Assembly: GCA_045640985.1 (NCBI GenBank)
Contig: JAZUFZ010000011.1
Span: 1 to 64,000 of the forward strand
From: Colimorpha sp045640985
GTDB lineage: Bacteria > Bacteroidota > Bacteroidia > Bacteroidales > P3
DNA length: 64,000 bases
Direction of reading: 5' to 3'
In this document: positions 1 to 6,684 of the stretch, piece after piece
Numbering within the stretch: the first letter of the stretch is position 1
Layout of the letters: each line of letters starts with the position of its first letter
The notes under the pieces: generated by a model
What the model was told of the DNA's origin: nothing
Seen by the model: the letters and a program-made list of their open reading frames with translations, nothing else
Databases searched by the model: none
Program-made: the position numbers and the translations under genes

Positions 1-1
1 C

Positions 2-268
2 AAGGAGTCGGCAAGGACGATCCTCCGCAATTGGATTATGGAGGCTAGAGGATCTGGTGTCAGACATATGAAGAAGCTGGCTGACACAATCGAACTGCAC
101 TCGGAAGGTATCCTGGCATATTATGACTATAGCATTTCAAACGGAAAGGTAGAAGGTGTCAACAATAAAATCAAGACCATCAAGAGGCAGGCCTACGGCT
201 TCCGTGATGACGATTATTTCAAACTCCGAATCCTTTCCATGCACGACGATATCTACGCAAAATTATGA
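2..268 (+). CDS. ISL3-family transposase, C-terminal end (cut by window start)
   Basis: The frame is open from the window edge, so this is the tail of a longer gene; the ATG at 38 is internal. The residues KVEGVNNKIKTIKRQAYGFR followed by a Phe/Leu-Arg-Ile-Leu segment are the hallmark end of DDE transposases of the ISL3 family (IS1167 and relatives), covering the last part of the catalytic domain around the final acidic residue (the E of VEG). About 88 codons are visible of a protein usually near 400-550 residues. It would catalyse cut-and-paste transposition of its element. The right terminal inverted repeat should lie shortly after the stop but cannot be recognised without the left end. Family assignment is good; whether the gene is intact cannot be judged. 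Confidence 0.85.
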   Translation, partial: KESARTILRNWIMEARGSGVRHMKKLADTIELHSEGILAYYDYSISNGKVEGVNNKIKTIKRQAYGFRDDDYFKLRILSMHDDIYAKL

Positions 269-285
269 TGAACCTTTTTTATGCT

Positions 286-533
286 CTATAGGGTATAACT
301 CCCCGTAATATTAGAAAATGTTACTTTTTCCTCCTGCATCTCTTGCACAGCCTTTCCGACCACGGAAACGGGAAAGTTGTAATCAATTCATTTTCAGCAG
401 TATCTTAAAACCTGTGCAGGTGATGCAACATCTCTATACAACTTTCGTATAAGGGGCGGGTTTTATATCCCTTAGGGTTAAAAAACCCGTACTATTAGAA
501 AATGTTACTTTTTCCACCTGCATCTCTTGCACA
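286..533. repeat. Pair of 48-bp direct repeats downstream of the transposase
   Basis: Positions 302-349 and 486-533 are the same sequence with two mismatches, 184 bases apart (core TTAGAAAATGTTACTTTTTC, then CTGCATCTCTTGCACA). Similarity extends weakly upstream through a shared TAGGGT. The interval between them has a partly inverted version of the GCAGGTG/GATGCA motif around 414-430. Position just after an IS transposase suggests the end of the element or a duplicated insertion site, but no terminal inverted repeat could be tied to it. Confidence 0.7.
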
Positions 534-592
534 CTTTTTTCAAAAACCTTAAATTCAGCAAATTATGCCAAAACGCAAAAGCAGACGCTGCT

Positions 593-647
593 GTGGTATC
601 TCCCGGGTATCTCTCTGGTATCTCCCTGATAACTCCCTGATGTCTCA
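593..647 (+). repeat. 11-bp tandem array, five units (TGGTATCTCCC type)
   Basis: Five consecutive 11-base units are visible: TGGTATCTCCC, GGGTATCTCTC, TGGTATCTCCC, TGATAACTCCC and TGATGTCTCAC. The same unit recurs at 49956-49999 and, reversed, inside topB at 42634-42677. The period is about one helical turn. It lies next to an 81-bp dispersed repeat. No gene is seen here; a 128-codon minus-strand frame across it is a by-product of the repeat. Confidence 0.85.
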
Positions 648-669
648 CTCTGGAACCCGAAAGATACCC

Positions 670-750
670 GGCGTTTGCCCAGCGGAACCCCGCCAGAAAA
701 ACGGAGTTGCCCGCCCCCTGGATCATCAAAGGGTCTGACCCCGTGATGAC
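670..750 (-). repeat. 81-bp dispersed repeat, copy 1
   Basis: Read on the minus strand, this stretch aligns without gaps to 49875-49955 on the plus strand with 9 mismatches in 81 (about 89% identity, counted by eye). It contains the near-palindrome GGGGTCAGACCC. In both copies it is followed at the same side by an array of 11-bp TGGTATCTCCC-like units, so the two features travel together. It is not translated from any plausible start. Confidence 0.85.
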
Positions 751-758
751 CCAATTAG

Positions 759-802
759 CACAAAATTGACACAAAATTGACACAAAATTGACACCGAAAT
801 GA
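759..802 (+). repeat. 11-bp tandem array CACAAAATTGA, four units
   Basis: Three perfect copies of CACAAAATTGA and a fourth, CACCGAAATGA, run head to tail. The unit length is the same as in the TGGTATCTCCC arrays although the sequence differs. The corresponding place beside the second dispersed repeat (about 49808-49870) has only degenerate TTTGTCCGCATTC and GTGTCAATTTG echoes on the other strand. Confidence 0.8.
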
Positions 803-875
803 CCCATTCCGACACCGAACCGGCATCCGCCGTCGAAAAAAGTTCGTAACTTTGCAGCAGAAATCAAGCGCGGGA

Positions 876-996
876 AAGTTTCAAGTTCCAAGTTTCAAGT
901 TCCAAGTTCCAAACCCCTCAAACCCCTCAAACCCCTCAAACTCCTCAAACTCCTCAAACCCATCTAACCTCTTAAACCTCTTAAACCCTTAAACCT
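876..996 (+). repeat. Low-complexity 9-bp repeats (CAAACCCCT type) and TTCAAG/TTCCAAG repeats
   Basis: Alternating TTTCAAG and TTCCAAG words (about 880-911) pass into a roughly 9-base series: CAAACCCCT three times, CAAACTCCT twice, then CTAACCTCT, TAAACCTCT and TAAACCCTT. A sequence TAACTTTG at 847-854 fits the -7 box of Bacteroidota promoters and points into this stretch, but no plus-strand gene follows. The rest of 268-1110 holds no recognisable gene. Confidence 0.75.
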
Positions 997-1110
997 ATGT
1001 ATAGCCCTTATTCACGATTTGTCAGCCGCAGGATTAATAGGCCTGCCGTAAACAAAAGAAGGCCTCAGATGAGACCTTCTTCGGTGGGTTTGTATGTCCG
1101 CAAAGCGGGA

Positions 1111-2598
1111 TTATACGTCCATCTGCTGCAGGAATGCAACGCTGGCGTGGATGTGTTTGTACATGATCTGGTCGATATCTACGAAGTTTACGACCTTGCG
1201 GTAGTCGGCTACGAGATTTTCCACGAATGGGCTGCTCTTGAGCGGACGGCGGAATTCGAGTGCCTGTGCTGCGTTGAAGAGTTCGATTGCCAGTACGCGT
1301 TCTACGTTTTCCATAACCTTGTAGCATTTGGTGGCTGCGTTGGCGCCCATGGAAACGAGGTCTTCCTGGTTCTGGCTGGAAGGAATGCTGTCAACGGAGG
1401 CTGGTGTGCAGAGCTGCTTGGTCTGGCTGACGATGGAGGCTGCTGCGTACTGAGGAATCATGAAACCGCTGTTGAGGCCTGGTTTTGCTACGAGGAAGCT
1501 CGGGAGATTGCGTTTGCCGTCGATGAGCTGATAGGTGCGGCGTTCGCTGATGCTGCCGAGTTCTGCGGTTCCGATTGCGAGGAAATCGAGTACCATGGCA
1601 AGGGGTTCGCCGTGGAAGTGGCCGCCGGAGATTACCTTGTCTTCATCAGGAAGCACGATAGGATTGTCGGTGGTGGAGTTGATTTCGGTCTCTACTACGC
1701 TGGCGACGTAGGCGATGGTGTCCTTGGAGGCGCCGTGAACCTGAGGAGCGCAGCGGAAGGAATAGGGGTCCTGAACGGCTTTGCCGTCCTGTGCGATGAT
1801 TTCGCTGCCTTCCATATATTTGCGGATGTTGCGTGCGGTTTCGAGCTGGCCTTTGTGAGGACGGACCATGTGGAGACCTTCATAGAAGGCATCGATGCGG
1901 CCGTCGAAGGCGTCGAGGCTTACGGCGAGGATCATGTCGGCCTGCTGGCTGAGGCGCTGTGCCTTGAGGACGCTCCATACGGCGTAGGCGCTCATGAACT
2001 GGGTGCCGTTGAGGAGGGCGAGGCCTTCCTTGCTCTGGAGTTCGATGGGCTGCCATCCCATTTCATCGTAAACTTTCTTGACGTCCATGCGCTGGCCTTT
2101 GTAGTAAACGTCGCCCATGCCGAGAATGGCGGGGAGCATAAGGTTGGCGAGAGGGCAGAGGTCGCCGCTGGCGCCGAGGGAACCCTGCTGGTAAACGACT
2201 GGGAGGATGTCGTTGTTGTAGCAATCAACGAGACGCTGTGCGGTCTGGAGCTGTACGCCGCTATAGCCGAAGCAGAAGTTCTGAACCTTGAGCAGGAGCA
2301 TGAGCTTTACGATTTCCTGTGGAACTTCGTCGCCGATGCCGCAGGCGTGGCTCATGACGAGGTTCTTCTGGAGCTGGCTGAGCTGGTCTTTGCTGATGGA
2401 GACGTTGCAGAGGGAGCCGAAGCCGGTGGTTACACCGTAGATGGGCACTTTCTGGGTTTCCATTTTCTTGTTCAGGTAATCGCGGCATTTCTGGATTCTT
2501 GCCTTTGCGTCATCGCTGAGGGCGATGGTCATTTTCTTGGTGATGATTTCGCTTACTCTTTCAAGAGTGAGTCTTTCTGATGAAATATAATGAACCAT
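1111..2598 (-). CDS. hutH: Histidine ammonia-lyase
   Basis: Converts L-histidine to trans-urocanate and ammonia in the cytosol, the first step of histidine breakdown. The chain is 495 residues, normal for the family. The Ala-Ser-Gly triad that cyclises to the MIO electrophile is at about 143-145 in GSLGASGDLCPL, the catalytic tyrosine is in the YGVTTGFG motif near 54, and VMSHACGIGD near 82-90 carries the Ser-His pair seen in histidine-specific members rather than Tyr/Phe lyases. I place the start at the ATG of MVHYISS (2598); the frame stays open for eight more codons to a TTG at 2622, which is less likely. No hutU, hutI or formiminotransferase is nearby. It is the last gene of a minus-strand run, 26 bases after the zinc-ribbon gene. 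Confidence 0.93.
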   Translation of the reverse strand: MVHYISSERLTLERVSEIITKKMTIALSDDAKARIQKCRDYLNKKMETQKVPIYGVTTGFGSLCNVSISKDQLSQLQKNLVMSHACGIGDEVPQEIVKLMLLLKVQNFCFGYSGVQLQTAQRLVDCYNNDILPVVYQQGSLGASGDLCPLANLMLPAILGMGDVYYKGQRMDVKKVYDEMGWQPIELQSKEGLALLNGTQFMSAYAVWSVLKAQRLSQQADMILAVSLDAFDGRIDAFYEGLHMVRPHKGQLETARNIRKYMEGSEIIAQDGKAVQDPYSFRCAPQVHGASKDTIAYVASVVETEINSTTDNPIVLPDEDKVISGGHFHGEPLAMVLDFLAIGTAELGSISERRTYQLIDGKRNLPSFLVAKPGLNSGFMIPQYAAASIVSQTKQLCTPASVDSIPSSQNQEDLVSMGANAATKCYKVMENVERVLAIELFNAAQALEFRRPLKSSPFVENLVADYRKVVNFVDIDQIMYKHIHASVAFLQQMDV

Positions 2599-2624
2599 AA
2601 TATCTTGACTTGGAATAAACAATA

Positions 2625-3452
2625 CTATTTTAAGAGGTTTTCTGCCTTTTCAGCGATGTCGTTATCGACGAGGATACGTCCACAGTGTTCGCAAACGATG
2701 ACTTTCTTGTGCATCTTGATTTCCATCTGGCGCTGGGGCGGGATTTTGCTGAAGCAGCCGCCGCAGGCGTCGCGGTCGATGGTAACAACGGCGAGACCGT
2801 TGCGTGCAGCCTTGCGGATGCGTTTGTAGGCGGTAAGGTAGCGTTCTTCGATGAACTGTTCCTGTTCCTTGGATTTTGCGAGCAGTTTTTCTTCGTCCTT
2901 TTCGGTTTCTGCAATGATGTCGCCCAACTCGCTCTGCTTCTGGCTGAGGTCTTCCTGACGGTTTTTAAGGAGCTGTTTAGCGTTCTCTATCTTTTCCTTG
3001 GTCTCGCTGATTTTGGCGTTGTCGTCGCGGGTCTTGCGGTCGCAGAGCTGGATTTCGAGGTTCTGGAACTCGATTTCCTTGTTGATGGCCTCGAACTCAC
3101 GGTTGTTACGGACGTTATCCTGTTGTTTCTCGTATTTCTTGATCATGGCCTGGTGCTGAATTACGTCCTCCTTATGGGTGGCGATAGCCTTTTCGCATTC
3201 CACGATGGTGTTCTGGAAATTCTCGATTCGGGTTTCAAGACCTGTGATTTCGTCCTCAAGATCCTGGATAGCCTGAGGGAGCTCGCCACGGATGATGTGA
3301 ATCTTGTCGATTTGGGAATCTACACTCTGGAGGGTGTACAATGCTACCAGTCTTTTTTCAACAGCAACATCCACATCCAGATTCTTTACAAACTCGGTTA
3401 CAGCTGCATTCTGTTCGATTTCTTGGTCTTTCGTTGCAGATTTTTTTTGCAT
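2625..3452 (-). CDS. Coiled-coil protein with C-terminal C4 zinc ribbon (DUF164/CdsZ-like)
   Basis: A 275-residue protein: a long, charged, Glu/Lys/Gln-rich coiled coil (about 20-200) followed by a zinc ribbon with two Cys-x2-Cys knuckles (CGGC near 225 and CEHC near 250). This architecture is the widespread DUF164 zinc-ribbon family, which includes chlamydial CdsZ. The basic segment between the knuckles (PPQRQMEIKMHKK) would suit nucleic-acid or protein contact. No signal peptide or membrane segment is seen, so it should be cytosolic. Molecular function in Bacteroidota is not known. It lies between the Nif3-like gene and hutH in the same direction. Confidence 0.85.
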   Translation of the reverse strand: MQKKSATKDQEIEQNAAVTEFVKNLDVDVAVEKRLVALYTLQSVDSQIDKIHIIRGELPQAIQDLEDEITGLETRIENFQNTIVECEKAIATHKEDVIQHQAMIKKYEKQQDNVRNNREFEAINKEIEFQNLEIQLCDRKTRDDNAKISETKEKIENAKQLLKNRQEDLSQKQSELGDIIAETEKDEEKLLAKSKEQEQFIEERYLTAYKRIRKAARNGLAVVTIDRDACGGCFSKIPPQRQMEIKMHKKVIVCEHCGRILVDNDIAEKAENLLK

Positions 3453-3480
3453 AATATGTTTATATTTTATTAGTTCTCAA

Positions 3481-4269
3481 TTATATAAAGGAGACGTATG
3501 GGTTTCTTGTATCAGAAATCCGGCACACAAAATTACTAAATTTTTTTGATATAGCGGAATAAATTATTTCTTTTGCAAATTGTTCGGTTTCATAATGGCC
3601 TGCGTCGCATAGGATGATACGGCCTTCGGCACGCTGGAAATCGTGGTATTTCAGGTCTGCCGTAAGGTAGATATCGGCCCCCTGTCGTATGGCATCGGAG
3701 ATCATGAAACTGCCTGAGCCGCCACAGAGGGCGATTCTCTGTACGGTGGTTCTGCATAGCGGACTGCACCGGAGGGCAGAGACATGAAGCAGCTCCTTGA
3801 TTCTTGAGATAAACGTTTCGGCGGGTTCGGAAGCGGGGAGGAGTCCGATGATGCCGCCGCCGATGTTCGGGTCGTGACGGCCTTCGGCGGGGCGCAGGAT
3901 TCGGGTCTCCTTCAGTCCTAATTTTTCTGCCACGATGCCGCTCACGCCCCATTTGAGGTTGTCGAGGTTTGTGTGGGCAGCATATACGCAGATGTGGTGT
4001 CCGATCAGACTGTATATCATCTGTCCGGTAAGGTCCGCCGTGGTGATGCGCTTGACGCCGCTGTAGATGAACGGGTGGTGGGTTACGATCAGGTTCAGTC
4101 CGTGCGCCACGGCTTCGCTGATGACCTCAGGGGTGAGGTCTATAGCCACAAGCGCGCCAGAATATTCCTGCAAGGGATCGCCCAGCAGAAAACCGGAGTT
4201 GTCGTAATCTTCCTGCAGTTCCGGCTGGAATTTGAAATCGAGATAGTTTATGACCTCAGCTATTTTCAT
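3481..4269 (-). CDS. Nif3-like dinuclear metal centre protein
   Basis: Member of the NIF3/YbgI/DUF34 family, toroidal hexamers with two metal ions per subunit. Metal ligands are visible: THHPF (His 64-65), AAHTNLD (His 99, Asp 103) and GHYETE near 229. At 262 residues it is the short form and lacks the PII-like insertion that makes many Bacteroidota and Bacillus members about 365-375 residues. Some relatives are annotated as GTP cyclohydrolase 1 type 2, but the physiological role is unsettled. Its start overlaps the stop of the upstream dehydrogenase gene by four bases (ATGA), indicating translational coupling. Confidence 0.9.
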   Translation of the reverse strand: MKIAEVINYLDFKFQPELQEDYDNSGFLLGDPLQEYSGALVAIDLTPEVISEAVAHGLNLIVTHHPFIYSGVKRITTADLTGQMIYSLIGHHICVYAAHTNLDNLKWGVSGIVAEKLGLKETRILRPAEGRHDPNIGGGIIGLLPASEPAETFISRIKELLHVSALRCSPLCRTTVQRIALCGGSGSFMISDAIRQGADIYLTADLKYHDFQRAEGRIILCDAGHYETEQFAKEIIYSAISKKFSNFVCRISDTRNPYVSFI

Positions 4270-5537
4270 AATCTTGCGTCGATGATGTCTTTCGGAAGAA
4301 TGCCCTTTACGTCATAAATCACGCCGCCCGGAACGATGAGGCTTCTCAGGTCGAGATCCTTGAATTCGTTATGGGCAACGGCTAAGATAACTCCCTGGTA
4401 ACCGTCTTGCACTTCCAGGGTATTAAGGACTTCTACGCCAAATTCGCGTCGTGACTCTTCAGCGTCCACCCAGGGATCCCACACGGTTATATTGTCGGAA
4501 TATGAGGATAAAGTCTTGATGATATCAGCCACCTTGGTATTGCGGATGTCGCAGCAGTTCTCCTTGAACGAGAATCCCATGACGAGCATTTTGGCGTCCT
4601 TGACTTTCATACCCTTACGGCTCATGCAGTCGATGAACTGCATGGCGACATAATGGCCCATGCTGTCGTTCAACCGGCGCGCGTGGTTCATCACATGGGG
4701 CATAACGCCATAGACCTGGGCTTTCTCAATGAGATAGTAGGGATCCACGCCGATGCAATGACCGCCGACAAGTCCCGGCTGCATAGGGATGAAATTCCAT
4801 TTTGTGGCCGCTGCATCCAGCACGTCGTGGGTATCTATGCCCATTGCGTTGAAAATCTTGGCGAGTTCATTGACAAATGCAATATTGACGTCGCGCTGTG
4901 AGTTTTCAACGATCTTTGCGGCTTCTGCCACTTTGATGGAACTGGCCTTATAGGTGCCGTTTTTAAGGACGGAATTGTAAACCTTATCAACTGTTTCGGC
5001 GGTCTCAGGAGTGGAACCGCTGGTAATTTTCTGGATGTTTTCCACGCGGTGGACTTTGTCGCCCGGGTTCACGCGTTCGGGAGAGTAGCCTACGAAGAAG
5101 TCCTGATTCATCTTCATACCGGAGGTCTTTTCGAGCATCGGCACGCATTCCTCTTCCGTGACACCTGGATATACGGTGGATTCATAAACCACGATATCGC
5201 CTTTTTTCAGCACACTTCCTACGGCTCTGCTGGCAGAAAGAAGCGGGGTAAGGTCAGGTTTGCAGTTGGCGTCAACAGGGGTGGGAACAGCCACTACGAT
5301 GAAGTTGCATTTACGGAGGCCGTTTACGTCGGAAGTCAGTTCGAAATTGTTTTCTACGGATTTGAGTTCTTCTCCGGTCAGCATTTCGGTGGCGTCTTCG
5401 CCCCGTTTCAATGCTTCGATTCTCTGTGCCTTATAGTCATAGCCCACGGTTGTATAGCGGGAAGCAAAAAGATGGGCCAGCGGCAGTCCCACATAACCCA
5501 GTCCCACTACGCCGATGATGATTTTTTCAGTATCCAT
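4266..5537 (-). CDS. Nucleotide-sugar dehydrogenase (UDP-N-acetylhexosamine type, TviB/WbpA-like)
   Basis: Oxidises a UDP-sugar at C6 to the uronic acid with two NAD+, supplying precursors for surface polysaccharide. Rossmann motif GVVGLGYVGLPLA lies at 9-21, YSPERVNPGD at 151-160, and the catalytic cysteine is Cys261 in GGHCIGVDPYYL. KIVENSQRDVNIAFVNELA near 208-226 is the form found in UDP-GlcNAc/GalNAc dehydrogenases rather than UDP-glucose enzymes; exact substrate is inferred. The 423-residue length is normal. It heads the run toward nif3, the zinc ribbon and hutH, about 126 bases beyond the threonine aldolase stop, and may cooperate with the sugar transferase gene at 10.1-11.5 kb. Confidence 0.9.
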   Translation of the reverse strand: MDTEKIIIGVVGLGYVGLPLAHLFASRYTTVGYDYKAQRIEALKRGEDATEMLTGEELKSVENNFELTSDVNGLRKCNFIVVAVPTPVDANCKPDLTPLLSASRAVGSVLKKGDIVVYESTVYPGVTEEECVPMLEKTSGMKMNQDFFVGYSPERVNPGDKVHRVENIQKITSGSTPETAETVDKVYNSVLKNGTYKASSIKVAEAAKIVENSQRDVNIAFVNELAKIFNAMGIDTHDVLDAAATKWNFIPMQPGLVGGHCIGVDPYYLIEKAQVYGVMPHVMNHARRLNDSMGHYVAMQFIDCMSRKGMKVKDAKMLVMGFSFKENCCDIRNTKVADIIKTLSSYSDNITVWDPWVDAEESRREFGVEVLNTLEVQDGYQGVILAVAHNEFKDLDLRSLIVPGGVIYDVKGILPKDIIDARL

Positions 5538-5663
5538 TTTTAGATATATTTTTACAAAAACGTAAAGAAATATTTTTTATTGTGCAGAAATGTGATTTTT
5601 TCCTATTCCAAGTCCGGAAATAACCGCAGAGCAGTTTTGTTTTTCGGGCATGGGAAAGAAAAA

Positions 5664-6683
5664 TTACAAGGACTTTATGGCTTCCACAAAGTCCAGAATA
5701 TCCTGTTCCGTGGTGTCGAAGGCGCACATCCAGCGAACTTCATCATTGGCTTCGTTCCAATCGTAGAAGAAGTATTGTTCCTGGAGTTTATGCCATTGAT
5801 CCTTAGGCATCTTCACGAAGACACTATTGACCTGTACGGGATAGAGTACTTCCACGTTTGGAAGGTCCTTTACCTGCAGATAGAGCAGTTGCGCCATACG
5901 GTTGCTATGCTCGGCATTACGCCTCCAGAGATCATTGGCAAAATAAGCTTTGAACTGTACTGCCACGAAGCGCATCTTGCTGCACAGCTGTGTCATCTGT
6001 TTTCTCCGGTAACGCATATCGACGTCGAGTTCCGGATTGAGTATCACGCAGCTTTCGCCCATAAGGAGTCCGTTCTTAGTGCCGCCAAAGGTAACGACAT
6101 CCACATCGCAGTCTGTGGTCATTTCTTTGAATGAACAGCCTAAAGCCACGGCAGCGTTGGCAAGACGGGCACCGTCCATGTGGAGGTACATACCGTATTC
6201 ATGAGCCAGTCGTGTGAGCGCCTTTATTTCGTCTAAAGTGTAGAGCGTTCCAAGTTCTGTAGATTGGGCTATACTGATGGCGCGGGGCTGAGAATGGTGC
6301 TCGAATCCGAATCCGTGGAGCTGTGTCTTCACCAGTTCAGGGGTGAGCTTTCCGTCCGGAGTGGGAACCGTAAGGAGCCGGCATCCGATAATCCGCTGAG
6401 GAGCTCCGCATTCATCGACGTTGATATGGGCGGTCTCTGCGCAGATTACGGCATGGTGGCTACGGCAGATAGCGTCCAGTGCAAGCACGTTGGCTCCTGT
6501 GCCGTTGAACACAAGATAAGGCATGGCGTTTTCGCCGAAATGCTCTTTGAAAAGCCGGATGATCTCCAACGTATATTCATCATCACCGTATGCCAGTGCA
6601 TGGTCGTGATTTGCGGCGGATATGGCCTCTAAAACCTCCGGACTAAAACCGGAATGATTGTCGCTTCCAAAACCTCTTTTCAT
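5664..6683 (-). CDS. ltaE: Low-specificity L-threonine aldolase
   Basis: PLP enzyme that cleaves L-threonine or allo-threonine to glycine and acetaldehyde. The chain of 339 residues has the fold-type I beta-eliminating-lyase pattern: ETAHIN (PLP-stacking His86), HMDGARLANA (Asp170 pairing with the pyridine nitrogen) and FGGTKNG with the Schiff-base lysine at about 203. It starts two bases before the rho stop codon on the same strand, so it is probably read from the rho transcript. Glycine production here fits thematically with gcvH across the divergent promoter region, but that link is only positional. Confidence 0.92.
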   Translation of the reverse strand: MKRGFGSDNHSGFSPEVLEAISAANHDHALAYGDDEYTLEIIRLFKEHFGENAMPYLVFNGTGANVLALDAICRSHHAVICAETAHINVDECGAPQRIIGCRLLTVPTPDGKLTPELVKTQLHGFGFEHHSQPRAISIAQSTELGTLYTLDEIKALTRLAHEYGMYLHMDGARLANAAVALGCSFKEMTTDCDVDVVTFGGTKNGLLMGESCVILNPELDVDMRYRRKQMTQLCSKMRFVAVQFKAYFANDLWRRNAEHSNRMAQLLYLQVKDLPNVEVLYPVQVNSVFVKMPKDQWHKLQEQYFFYDWNEANDEVRWMCAFDTTEQDILDFVEAIKSL

Positions 6684-6684
6684 A

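Noticed and set aside
593..802. Possible CRISPR array
   Set aside because: Units are 11 bases with no spacers, and no cas genes are present in the window.
505..891. 128-codon minus-strand frame across the repeats
   Set aside because: Its similarity to a frame at 49800-49994 is explained by the 81-bp dispersed repeat and the 11-bp array; the second copy has no matching start and no known domain appears.
997..2580. 527-codon open frame on the plus strand
   Set aside because: It is the complement of hutH, whose motifs and length are certain; the plus frame has no recognisable domain and begins in the 9-bp repeats.
1111..2598. Tyrosine or phenylalanine ammonia-lyase
   Set aside because: The Ser-His pair in VMSHACGIGD and overall similarity in style favour histidine as substrate.
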